64,000 bases of DNA from Apostichopus japonicus (lineage: Eukaryota; Echinodermata; Holothuroidea; Aspidochirotida; Stichopodidae), in NCBI RefSeq assembly GCF_037975245.1, contig NC_092566.1, forward strand, positions 9,714,001 to 9,778,000, written 5' to 3'. How positions within the stretch are numbered: position 1 is the first letter of the stretch; each line of letters opens with the position of its first letter. Shown here in pieces: positions 37,746-49,006 of the stretch. The notes beneath the pieces were generated by a model. It searched no databases and was not told where the DNA came from. It was given only the letters and a program-made list of their open reading frames with translations. A program made the translations under genes and the position numbers.

Positions 37746-37790
37746 CTTACGCGTTACATTCAGACGTTATGACCCACACGGCCAACCATA
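37746..37790 (-). repeat. Right terminal inverted repeat
   Basis: The reverse complement matches 19116-19160 at 42 of 45 positions. It ends CGGCCAACCATA immediately before the ATAGTA duplication. Confidence 0.92.
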
Positions 37791-37796
37791 ATAGTA
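37791..37796. repeat. Target site duplication, right (ATAGTA)
   Basis: Identical to 19110-19115. Confidence 0.9.
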
Positions 37797-38025
37797 TAGG
37801 AATATGTCGCCATAATGATGCAATTCTGCCTGTGAAGTGTAACTACATTACGTAATAGCAGTGTCTTCGTCCCGACCAACCTGAAGCAAGCCACACAAAA
37901 CACTGCAATCCACACAAAAAACTGATCCTGGTTGATAAAAGGTCAAATAAGATGTTCTCCTGCTGCTCTTTAGCACTTTTCCTGAGATAGAATTACAATC
38001 GGGCGGATGGATTGGACTCTAATCA
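37797..38025 (+). repeat. R3 right half plus a partial second R3
   Basis: 37797-37905 continues R3 after the transposon (GATGCAATTCTGCCTGTGAA to CCAACCTGAAG). 37905-38010 is another partial copy of the R3 left half, ending at GGCGGATGGAT. Confidence 0.65.
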
Positions 38026-38500
38026 GGCGCGCCCCCCGGGTAAGAAAAAGAGGAGAGAAAAAAGAGAAGAAAAAAGGGAAAAAAAGGGGGAAAATGAGGA
38101 GGGGGAGAGGAAGGAAGGGAAAAGAAAAAGAAGAAAGAGAAAAAAAGGAGGGAGTAAATTAAAAACGCCAAGACACCGGGAAGAAAACGAGGAACAGTGA
38201 CATCATTATAGCGCTGATCCCTATTATATACACAGGGTAGCCAGTGACGGATCGAGGATTTCGGAAGGGGCGTGCACCTCACCCTACCCTTACACCTACA
38301 ACTCCATTTTTGACGTTTCCATTTTCCCTCTCTCACTCATGATCTATATATATATACTATATATGGTCTATCATAACACGCATGTGTGTATGGACGCCTT
38401 AAACAATTGTACAATAATTGTGCTATAAAACCAACTGTGGCTGGTCTCGAACTCGACCGAGTCATCGGGAACATGATGCATTTCGGGAAGGGGGCGACCG
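38026..38500 (-). repeat. Dispersed repeat R1, inverted copy
   Basis: Reverse complement of 2660-3165: the G/A-rich tract here (38030-38160) is the complement of the C/T tract there, followed by the GGGGCGTGCACC block and the CTGGTCTCGAACTCGACC segment. Confidence 0.7.
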
Positions 38501-38589
38501 CCCTCCCCCCTGAGCATATATTTTTTATGATATCGCTAGTAATTTCAAAATAGAAAATGCTTAGTTACAACTAGCAAGGCCTGGGAAGT

Positions 38590-38705
38590 GTCATATCCAG
38601 CGATCTGGGAGGCATTTTCGGCCAAAATTTTCTTGTACGCTTCGCGCCAACTCATGGTGGCGCTACGCTTAGATAGTTTGCCAACAGACTTCGCCCCTCC
38701 CTTGA
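38590..38705 (+). repeat. Dispersed repeat R2, partial
   Basis: Shares AAAATTTTCTTGTACGC and CGCGCCAAC-CATGGTGGCGCT words with 39820-39925 and, inverted, with 63590-63660. Confidence 0.55.
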
Positions 38706-39499
38706 CATATTCCTCGCTTATTAAGCACCTGTTCGAATTTGTAAAGCAAACAGCCAGATATGAAATCATATAAGTGAGCATGAAAATGGCGTTCCAGGAT
38801 GAACAGCTTCAAAACTGTCTGTGTGTGTGTAGTCAAAGGCGAAGGAGACCAATTTGATTTGGGGAGCTGTAACGACTTGCCCGAAAAATATAACCAACAT
38901 GTTAATGTCAATATCATATAAACGAACATCGGTTATTACATCGCATGCCATCGTGTACCGTACGGTCCGTGAAAGTTGCGCAATACACCGCGGGATGCCC
39001 ATCTAAACAACGAAATGTCTTATGTAGATGGAGAAAAAGCACGGAGGTCCAATTGTGTCAAAACTCTCTTTACATTAGTAATGGCTAATTAGTCGGCCAA
39101 GCTTAGAACTTTATTTTAATTACCAAGGAGATGATTTTTAATTAATTTCCTTTAGATGTAGCTATGTATTGCAATTTATTTTTCTTTCAGTAGGCGCCCG
39201 AAAAATTCTCAGCATATTGCCCGAATTTTCAGAATAAAATATTGGGGTGGGGGGGGGGGAGTTGCAGCCCCCGCCTCCTACGCCTATGTGTGTAGTGTTC
39301 GGTTTCGGAAATATCTGGTATTTGTTTCATTTCCTTCAACGAAGTTTTATAATAGCCGTTATAAGAGGTTTTAATATTTGTACACCAATAAATTAACTGT
39401 GTCTGAATTTTCGAAAATTTCCTGACCAACATTCTTCATCATACTTCCTCTACTCGTGCAATTTTGGTCGGTCTGTTAGGGTTCAAGGAGGTTTTTCTA

Positions 39500-39930
39500 T
39501 TTTTTGCAACATTATGGGTATGTTTTGAAGCGAGTTTATTCACGAGAAACGTGAATTTTCAAGTTCTGAACAATTAATGGGCTTAAAACCTATAAAAGTA
39601 GGGCTGTCGGGTATTGTGGGCCGCGACGTAGAATCACCTACAAAAGCAATGATCCACAGAACATGCGATGAGGTCGAACATGATGTGTGACTGGTGGCAA
39701 TCTTCAAAAAGGTTATGGATGGAAAAAAAACTATTGGGAAATACTTGGTTCTCAGGCAAAAAGTGTACATCTGGTTGGTCATTTTCAAGCCCGAAAAGTG
39801 CCATTTGCGGTGATCTGGGGGGTATCAAAACCCGAAATTTTCTTGTACGCTGCGCGCCAACCGATGGTGGCGCTCCGCTTAGATAATAATTCGCGCCCCC
39901 TGGATTAGAAAATCCTGGATACGCCCCTGC
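39500..39930 (+). repeat. Dispersed repeat R2, longer copy
   Basis: About 430 bp match the reverse complement of 63562-64000 throughout, ending at GAAAATCCTGGATACGCC. Several short open frames cross it on both strands, but none is a recognisable protein. Confidence 0.75.
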
Positions 39931-40200
39931 TAATAGTAATAGGAGTATGCCACGTACCATCATAGAAAATCCTTATCAATTCCTATGGCCACCATATATA
40001 TGATGCAATTCTGCCTGTGAAGTGTAACTACATGTAATAGCAGTGTCTTCGTCCCGACCAACCTGAAGCTATCCCAGTATTCATCCCAGGATTCAAACTC
40101 ATAACAGGATTCATTCTCAGGTTCAGATTTATCCACTGGATTCATGTCACCAGATTCATGCACGGTTTTAGTTTATCACAAGATTCACGAGGGTTTTCAT
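39931..40200 (+). repeat. R3, downstream portion
   Basis: From CCACCATATATATGATGCAA through the CCAACCTGAAGCTATCCCAG block it matches 63285-63490 and, inverted, 42650-42750. On the minus strand it reads as an acidic peptide with SEPENESCYEFES and SWDEYWDSFR; significance unknown. Confidence 0.65.
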
Positions 40201-40645
40201 ATATATGATTTTTTACCTTCTGCACGGTTAACCATGGGAAATTCTTCTTCTTTTTTTCTTTGATGGACCACATTCTTAGAAAATAAGGTTGTCATCGTAT
40301 ATCCTTTAAATTACAGTGCAGGCTGCAGCACAAATACATATAGGCAAAGATATCTTTGACATAGGCTACACTGAGCCGAAATATAGTTCCCGACACGGTC
40401 TCTGCACGCGCTAGACTGATGAATCTGTATAGCGCCTTATACTAACTACCGCTATTGAATTTGGAAGGATGTACATGATCACTGGAAGTAAGTTTCTAAC
40501 GCAAGCCTATCAGTGCAAACACGAAAAATGTTCTGAATTGTTCTTCATTATGAATTCGTTATACGCAATAACGAATTATTACCTCTTAATTACGAATTAA
40601 TCTTGCTATTTCGTAATAATAAAAATGTTGAATTCGTTACAAACA

Positions 40646-41025
40646 GTGGCGTAGGAATGTACTTTTGAGTGGGGGGGGGGGGGCTGAAGACTGGTGGGCG
40701 GCCTGGGGGAGGGGTCTAAGGGGAGGGGGTGTCCCCTCCCCTTTGGAATTTTTTGTATTTCCAGGTGGCCTCAGATGCAATTTGGTGCAATATAGCACAC
40801 TTCAACACCCACTCCATTTTGTAAACTTAATTTTGTATTTTCACCTGGCCTTAGATGCAATTTGGTGCTCCAAATGAGATTTTTTTTTCTCATTTGGAAA
40901 TGAAAAAGGGGTTTTCTGACTTGCTGCCAAGCGGGGGGGGGGGGGCCGGAATGATACTTCCGCCCCTCCACATTTTTCACTGGGAGGCTGGCGCCCCCCC
41001 AGCCCCCCCCCCGGTTCCTACGCCC
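40646..41025. repeat. Poly-G-bounded repeat with short inverted ends
   Basis: Begins GTGGCGTAGGAA and ends TTCCTACGCCC, with G-runs at 40669-40682 and 40935-40945 and a C-run near 41008. Inside, a ~60-bp block ending TCAGATGCAATTTGGTGC occurs twice. Looks like a short non-autonomous repeat; family unknown. Confidence 0.45.
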
Positions 41026-42639
41026 TTGGTTACAAAGGATTACTTATACTGTGTTGCAGAGTTTCGAACACAGCATACCAGACTGAGATGTCAACAAGTC
41101 TTCTGGGCAAATCTCAAGTGAAGTGTCGAGTCTTAAAATATGTCGGACTGGGGGTCCGACTCGAGTCCCACAATAGAACATCAACATATGCTTTATTTTT
41201 CGACAGGCTCTCCTCTCACTTTACCCACCGGCACGTTGGCTCAGGACCCGGGCCTAATACACATGATCATTGACCATGTAATCATAATATTCTCCAGTGT
41301 TTCCTGACGACAGGCGTGAAAATGCAATGGGAATGATATTATGGCTGTCGGAACGTGCGCGCGTTATACTTCAATGTGTATGCCGCGGGATGGATTTTGT
41401 ACACAATGCGTCGCCCAGATGTTTCTATATATATCAGTGGTATATACACATGGTGACAAGACAACACAATAAGTATAAAGAGAATGGCAGTATCACTATA
41501 TTCAGAAGTTTCGTAGATCAATCGCGAGCCGCTCGGAGGAAGGTAACTCTTTTTGACCTCTAACCTGCTACTAAACCATAATAAGATCCAATGGCTAAGC
41601 GAGAAGCGTTGGCAAAAGTCACAACAATTTTGTGGGCAAATAAAGCGAATGGTTTTTACTCTAATATACGAAGTAGGGGTCACAGAGAGTCCGGGCCTTG
41701 CTAAGTCAAATATATTAGTGATTGCCTGTCATATTTTGGGTTATGGCTCGGACACCCTACCGGGGAGCTATTAAAAAAAGTCCGCCGCCATTTAGAGCTC
41801 CTTTGTAGAGAAGGAACTCTACCGTCAGGCAGAACCGTATAGAGAGAGTTTGGCCAACCATGTAACCGATTTGGATTGGTCGAGAGGGAAAAAGCCCACA
41901 CAGGGCGGTAAAATAGGTCCACTTCCGAACTTTATAGCAGGCAAATCATAGCGCCACCACTGCCGTGATGTGCCAACTCAGGTTCATTGCGACAAGTTAT
42001 TTCCAACTGATGGTGGCGATCAGCGTATAGAGTGCTACGATGGTCCTTTTTTAGCAAAGATGTGCTTTGATTAGTTGTATTAGCAGTGATGGTGGTGGTA
42101 CGGATAACAGGGGTAAAACGAATTCGTAAGCCAGTTTAATACCTGTTCTCCTTATTTTCCTTGTTGGGGGGAGGGGGAGGTCCCAAGATGCCCGAATAAA
42201 GGCAGGACTTTAGTATTTATACTGGGGACTTTCGGATGGACATCAACAAGCTCGAAAAATATTTTCAAAGCTCGACTGACCTGTTATAGGCATAGATACA
42301 CCGATTTGTGACTATTTCCGAGGAGATTAATTTCAATTTGAGTGATTGCATGTCATGATGTTTTCCTCGGACTCCCTTCGCGGAGAGAGAGTTGCTGAAG
42401 TAGAGTCTTGGCACCAAATGTGGAAACTCTGATGGTTACAAACTATAAAAGTTCATTAATGTTATTAATCGAACAGGAAATAACGAAGAAAGACAATCGA
42501 CTTAATGCATAGGCCTAATTAATTGAGAATGGAAAAGTTTTCGAAAATGGTTGTACAAAGTAGAAATACATATCCACTGTCCTTGCAAGCTGCGCAGAAC
42601 CGGGGTTATTATAACAAATATAGGATGCAGCTCATGTTA
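41026..42639. other. Unassigned intergenic DNA
   Basis: No recognised gene or element. Open frames are at most 114 codons, overlap antisense frames and carry no motif. Confidence 0.45.
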
Positions 42640-42960
42640 CAAAGTGGCGTGAAAACTCTGGTGATTAATCTGAATCTGAGTTTGAATCCTGTGATGAGCC
42701 CTATGATGAGTTTGAATCCAGGGATGAATCCTGGGATAGCATCAGGTTGGTTCGTCCCGAGAAAATGTTATGGTGGCATGCAGCTATTAGAGTCTACATC
42801 AGTGTTCTCCTATCTCAGGAAAAGTGCCAGAGAGCAGCAGGAGAACATCTTTATTGGTATGTTATGGTTTGTTATGGAAGTACATATGGTGCAAAAATTG
42901 GGTCAATTTAGGCAGATTTAGACCCCTTCAGGCCTATCCAGTGTCGGGTAGCGATTATGA
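42640..42960 (-). repeat. R3, inverted copy
   Basis: Reverse complement of the 39970-40150 and 18918-19080 portions joined. On its plus strand it reads an acidic repeat (DEFESRDESWDSIR) related to the peptide in the 39931-40200 copy. Confidence 0.65.
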
Positions 42961-43429
42961 ATGACGTGAACTTTAATCATGCTATAATTTAGCACATAAT
43001 TGGCTATAAAGGGTGTTTGCGATGAGACATGCAATTCATTGCATTTGCTCTTCTTATAGTGGGAGTTTTTGGCTCATGTGCATGGTTGGAGAATAAGACC
43101 CTCCAATTGAATTGAAGTTTGCACAAGGTTGATGGTGGCATCTTTGCCTTCAAGAGCGAAATGCCATACACACATAAGTTCACAGTCTTACATGCAACAC
43201 AGTCTGGGGTGAGAAGGAACCAGGGTAAGGCACACGTTACAGGTAGGCTGTTTAATGACATCTGTACAACAAGTAACATATTTACACGGGTTGCATGCGC
43301 CTCTCACGACTAAGACTTAACAAAATATTGAGAAAACAATCCAACGATACCATACAAACTCATGGATCATTATAGTTATGGTCCGGGTGGCCCATTTAAT
43401 AACCGTACTTTTTAAAGTCTTTTTCAAGA

Positions 43430-44350
43430 GGCTCTGAACATTGATTGATCGATTGATTGATCGAAATGATTTTTTGGTAGCACATATATGACCGGAGTGC
43501 GGATCTTGTGGCTATATGGTGACAAGTACTCGAAAGTGCTTTTATCGATTTCTTTTGCAGAGAGCATATCTATTAGTGTTTCCTGGACTAAATTTTTAGT
43601 TTGAAACGTCATATCACTTTCTATATAACTTTTCGTAGTGGTGACTAGCTAATTGCCTTTCAATTTCGGCCTGATAGTCTAAGTGATTCATTATAGCAAT
43701 GCCTCTACCTTTATCGAAGGGTTTGACAATAATAGAGCGTCGTTTTTAATTGCATTTAGTGCAAAGCGCTCCGCTTTAAGGTACGTGTTGCTATTGGCGT
43801 TTCGGATAGTAACACGTGCTATTTCAGTTTGTGTTGCTTCCAAGTACTCCTCTAGGTTTTTACTAAAAGTCATGTTAGGTGACCATGTAGAGGGGAAAAC
43901 GGAATTTTGTAAACGCTTTTTGCTTTTTATTTTGCATGATGAAGCGGATTCAAGTTCTTTTTAGGTCTTTCAATGACTTGAGAAAATCACTTTTTTTAGG
44001 TTTTTCTGGAGTTGCTTTGAACTTCAGACCTTTTCCCAGCGCAATAAACTCTATATTGGACATGTTTCTGTCTGATAGGTTCTTCACGAACTTTTTTAGT
44101 GTTTCTGCTTCTTTTCGAATATTTCGGGTTTTTGAGTGACTACGTGTAGTCTGTAGCTCCCTGTTGGTAGTGCGGATTTTTCGGAGCTTTTAGTAGCTTT
44201 CACTGATCGGACATATTTGCGTTTTTTTAGATAACGAGGAGAGAGGTAGAGAGAGAAAGTACATTTTGCATGTTGGAGGAGAGGAAAGTAGCTCTTTCTG
44301 GAAAATTTGTTGGTGCTAAAAAGGGCCGTTTTTTTGAGCAAACTCCTACT
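43430..44350 (-). pseudogene. Decayed Penelope-like element reverse transcriptase region
   Basis: Broken minus-strand frames carry, in order, an ALGKGLKF-KATPEKPKK block (~44060-43990), a KAERFALNAIKND block (43770-43720, aligning to the usual LKAL-ND-V-KPADKGG motif) and a FEYLSP...RTPVIYVLPK-H block (43530-43470, matching the TPVFYLLPKIHKP motif). These are hallmarks of Penelope-like RTs. Multiple stops and frameshifts, and the catalytic palm is missing. Not functional. Confidence 0.65.
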
Positions 44351-44897
44351 TCTACCTTTTATAAGGTTGCTTTCGATGATTGGCCTTTGGTCGGCGTGAC
44401 ACTCTGGTTTCCTCTCTTTTTGCTGACTTTTGGAGGATGGTCGTCAAAAGCCTGTGTGCCTCCGGAGCTTCTATCGTTGACTCTAAGTAGGTCTCTGCTC
44501 AAGATTTCTTTTTTTGTTTGCCTTTACGGACGTTACTGAGCAGCTGTAAACCATTGTTATTTTGGTCAGCTGATCTGCTTGGGAGCAGCTCTTATGTTAT
44601 AGAGTTGGGTTCTGGAGGAGGCAGTGAAGTCAAGCAGTGACGGCCTGTGATTGGTCCAATTTCTGTTGTAGAAGCCTTTTTATCATAGGCTACAACGTGG
44701 TGACGCACACACACTCTTACGGTGTATTTTTTAGTTGACTCTGAGCTTGAGGAAACGTTTCTTGATCTGGAAACTTTGTATAGTTTGAAGATGACCAATA
44801 TCGCGGTATTCAAAGTGAAAGCCAGTAAGACCGCAATATACTGTATATGACCATGGACCAGCATGGATTCTAACTTCCACTTTTAAAGTCGTCGTCG

Positions 44898-45200
44898 AGA
44901 GGAAAAATGGAAATGTCGAAATAGGAGTAATCAGTGTAAGGGGTAGGGTGAGGGGCACGCCCCTCCGAAATCCTAGATCCGCCACTGGCTACCCTGTGTA
45001 TATAATAGGAATCAGCGCTGTTATTACGTCACTGATCCTCTTTGTCTTCCTGATGTCTTGGCGTTTTTCTTCTACTCCCTCTTTTTCTCTATTTCTTCTT
45101 TTTCTTTTCCTTCCTCCTCTCCCCTCATTTTCTTCCCTTTTCTATTCTATTTTTTCTCCTCTTTTTCTTACCCGAGGGGGGGGGGGGGCGCCCCCCTAAC
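44898..45200 (+). repeat. Dispersed repeat R1, copy B
   Basis: Matches 2805-3165, including the palindromic GGGGCACGCCCC block, the C/T tract and the closing G-run. Confidence 0.7.
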
Positions 45201-45229
45201 AACCCATCCCTGGATATGCGCCTGAATTA

Positions 45230-46300
45230 CGAAAAGTAAAATTGGTGGGAGTTTCCTCTTCTTATGGTGCTTTGAATCTAATGATTTTTTTTTCGATTTT
45301 GGCCAACTTTACGACTTTTTAATTCTCCCAAAATTGTACCTGCGGTGTGTGGCGCCCTTTTGATTCCTTTCCAGGTGATCAGAGTAGAATAAAGACTCAT
45401 ATTTCGGTAAAAAAAAAATTAAACACCATATCTTGACGTGATTTCATATCAAATTTAAATGACTAAAACTTCGTCGAATGCCACTTTCGTCTTGAGAGAA
45501 GCGTTTTCTGGGTTCTGGGAATCCGTTATAAGTATCCTGACAGAAGTTTGAAAACTTTCTTAACTTTCATTTCGGCCAAACTATGGCAATTTTGTTAAGC
45601 TATACCCGTATGATTTTGTTCGATTTTGTCCAAAACCCGACTTTATGAATTCTTCCCATAATCGTACCTGCGGTGTGTCGCGCCCTTTTGATTCATGTCC
45701 AGGTGATCAGAGTAGAATAAAGACTCTTATTTCGGTGAAAAATTAAATTTAAACAACATATCTTGACGTGATTTTATATCAAATTTAAATTGACTAGACC
45801 TTCGTCAAATGTCACTTTCGTCTCGAGAGAAGCGTTTACTGGATTCTGGGAATCCGTTATAAGTATCCTGACAGAATTTTGAGAACTCTTATTTTAGGCC
45901 AAAATTTGTAAGTCTTCACTCTTATGATTTTGTTCGATTTTTCGAATTCTCCCCAAAATTGTACCTGCGGTGTGTCACGCCCTTTTGATTCCTTTCCAGG
46001 TGATCAGAGTAGAATAAAGACTGATATTTCGGTGAAAATTAATTTTAACACCATATCTTCACGTGATTTCATATCAAATTTAAATGACTAAAGCTTCGTT
46101 GAAATGCCACTTCTGGGAATTCGTTATAAGTATCCTAACAGAAATTTCAGAACTCTCATTTTTGGCCAAAAATTGGCAATTTTGTAAGGCCTTTATGATT
46201 TTGTTCGATTAAGGCCAAAATCACGATTTTTTTAATTCTCACCAAAATTGTCCCTGCGGTGTGTGGCGCCCTTTTGATTCCTTTCCAGGTGATCACAAAC
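45230..46300 (+). repeat. ~300-bp satellite, copy B array
   Basis: Units with the AACA(C/A)CATATCTT word start at about 45420, 45751 and 46044, preceded by a partial unit. Spacing is 331 and 293 bp. More units than in copy A. Confidence 0.75.
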
Positions 46301-47750
46301 AAGATGCCATTTGTGTCATCAATTTTCCTTCGGTTTACGATTGTCACCTCAACCAAAAACTCTTCAATGACCCACAAAAAATGACGTCACCATGGATGGT
46401 TTGTGATGCCTTATGTAAGATGTTCATCCAAAGCTTTTTTCTGTCGGTTGCTGTTCTTGATTTTGTACCTGAAATGTGTCAGACATATGCACACATACAC
46501 ATGCCAACCTGACTGCATAGGTTCCTTTGCTTCCAGCAAGGAACCAAATAGGGGGATGGGGGGGGGGGTGAACAACCACAGAAGCGGTCTTATTCCTCCC
46601 CGGTTGAATGCCAAATATCCCCGAATGAACTATTGGCTAAATAAGGTTTCATATCTCTTGGTCTGCTGTTCCCAAATAATTCATCAACTTCACCACACTT
46701 ATAGCTGGAACCATTTCAGATCTATGATGGATCCTTTCGGATATTTCCAGACCAAAGATTACCAAAGTTTAACTATAAGGTTCAACCATGATAAATTCCT
46801 CTCCCCTTCTCTCTTCTTCGATTTGCTTTTGGTTTTGCCAATGTATTGATTCTAAGAATGGAAAAAGCAACAATACACAAGTGACAAAATATCAGGTCAT
46901 ATCTTTAAAGATTATAACACGGACAAAGTAACTGCAAAGATTTTGGTTTATTTTTCTTCTTCAGTCTACAAATGGAAAGAACCAGAGATTTTAATACAAA
47001 TGGTTAAAGTGCAAACTATTTTACTTTAATTTTAAGAGAAAAATTTCCCTAAGAAAGAGCAGGGTCACAAAATTAAATACCAGACAAAATATATCCGCTC
47101 TCAAGCCCAGTCACCTAACATTGAGATCATGTACCCATGTGATTATAAACTTACATATCTAGTTAGATATCATGAGTCCCTTTAGATGGGAAAAGGTGCT
47201 TACACTAACAGCGAAACTTTGTAAGATGTCATTTACACTTGATACACCACATTCCCTTTTGTTGAAGTCATTTGAGCATACATAATCAACAAGAGCAGAC
47301 ATTTACTTGCTTTGGTTGGGTAAATTCCCCAAAAAAGTAAAAAATACAAAAATATTCCATACCAACAAACGTAGTAATATTGATTGAGTGCCTTCTATTC
47401 TCTTTTATAAAACGAAAACCGGATTTATGCTTTCTTTGGAATGATGATGTTTTGCTATCATTAAAGCAAGAACGGGAACATGAATCATTTTAAGTCAAAT
47501 ACTGATGATTTTATGTGATTCGTTCCCTTAGATACAAAAGCGCCTCCTTCGTCAGTGCGACGGATAAACAATATTTATTTTGGCAATGCTACCCTCGCTA
47601 CTTGATGAAGTAACTTAATTGAACACATCGCTGGACATTATAAAAATTATTCTTCATTATAAAAATATAATTACATATTACCTGCTACAAGAGCTATGAA
47701 TAGCAGAATCACCTAATTATTTAATTACCTAATTATTTAATTATCTAATT
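46300..47750. other. Duplicated intergenic DNA, no gene seen
   Basis: Counterpart of 4020-5900. The 148-aa plus-strand frame at 46403 is not preserved as one frame in copy A, which argues against a gene. Confidence 0.5.
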
Positions 47751-48725
47751 ATTTAATTTACCTAATTATTTAATACATGATCTTTTGAAGTTTGGAATTG
47801 AACCATGGTTAACTCATTGGCTTGCCAACTTTCTACAAGGGTGGTTCAGACAAATTAGAATAGAGAATGGTCCTTTCAGATATTAAAATTGGTGTTCCAC
47901 AGGGAAGTCCGCTATCGGCGATACTTTTCATTGTGTATACTGACGAAATATAGTCAAAATCAAATTGTTCTGTAATCAGAGTATGCCGATGATACTGCCA
48001 TATCATGCAAAATTTCGAAGCTCTCACACGAGAGAGATCTTAGTATGTATAAATCGTTTGTATCTAATATTACTGGCTTGTGTGATCAGAAGAATCTTAT
48101 TTTCAATCCCAAGAAATCAAAAGAAATGTTTTTTGGGGAACAAAAATATCAAGCACGATTGTCTCATTAAAATAAAGTCAGAAAACCTAGTAATTGACGA
48201 TTCAACGATTGAACGTGTGTCTGAAACTATATAGCTTGGTGTTCGCATTGATGACAAACTAACATTCACCAGTCATATTTCTAACATATTGCGAAGAGTT
48301 TTACTACATTATCATATCCTTGTCCTGTTTTTTTCAGGTAAGAGATGAGGAAACCAATATTGTCACATCGATTCTGTCTCATTTAGTATACGCTGTCCCT
48401 GTTTGGTACCATTTCTTATTATCTTGTGATACACAATGAATGAGAGCTTTCTTAAAGTATTGTGCTATAAAGATTTTTAAGTTGGATTATAAGAGCATTA
48501 CTGATAAGGTTAACAGTGCAGCTAAAAGTGAATTGATTAGAATCACCAGGAATATTCATAAGGATAGTAAACACCCCTCTTAATAAAGAGCTGAAATCTC
48601 TTCGTCTAAAAACTAACTATAATTTACAAAATTGTGCAATAAAAACCAAAATATATGGTTCAAATTTTCAAAAAATCATATTTATAACAAAGCATTTTTT
48701 TTTTATTCAAAGAATTTTAAATGAT
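47750..48725 (+). pseudogene. Dead LINE reverse transcriptase fragment, copy B
   Basis: Same fragment as 5900-6865. Copy B keeps the VPQGSPLSA motif (near 47893) and a YADDTA box (47982-47999), but in different frames. The C-terminal frame is interrupted at the YLGV motif. Non-functional; mutations differ from copy A. Confidence 0.8.
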
Positions 48726-49006
48726 TTGATTTATTGTATCCTTTAAGATATTTCCTTATCATTCCCAGTTTAACTTTTAAATTTTAAAACTGTTGATTGT
48801 GTTACTTATACCTTTTAAATGTCTTGAATCACTTTCCTTTTTATTGTAATTTATGTATCATAACTTTTTAAACTCTCCTATTTATAAATTGTATTTTATG
48901 CTATTTATACTGGAATGAAGGCAACTGAAACGGAATCACCATTATGACCAAATCCCTGAATTACTGATTGCTTTACTAAAATGTTACCCGTGATAATGTC
49001 TCAAAA

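Larger units (their letters stand above)
19116..37790. mobile_element. 18.7-kb two-gene DNA transposon (integrase-like transposase plus UBX-HECT)
   Basis: The boundaries come from inverted termini starting TATGGTTGGCCG, an exact 6-bp ATAGTA duplication outside them, and absence from copy B. Inside are two convergent intact genes: the transposase (19297-23249, plus) and the UBX-HECT protein (26804-37517, minus). The rest is intronic or intergenic with internal repeats. An rve/IS3-like DDE core, 6-bp duplication and TAT termini fit my recollection of the eukaryotic IS3-related (IS3EU) superfamily, but I could not check this. Intact frames and a perfect duplication point to a fairly recent, possibly still active copy. 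Confidence 0.93.

Noticed and set aside
46403-46849. 148-codon plus-strand frame in copy B
   Set aside because: The equivalent region of copy A (4130-4940) is split into different frames, so it is not under coding constraint.
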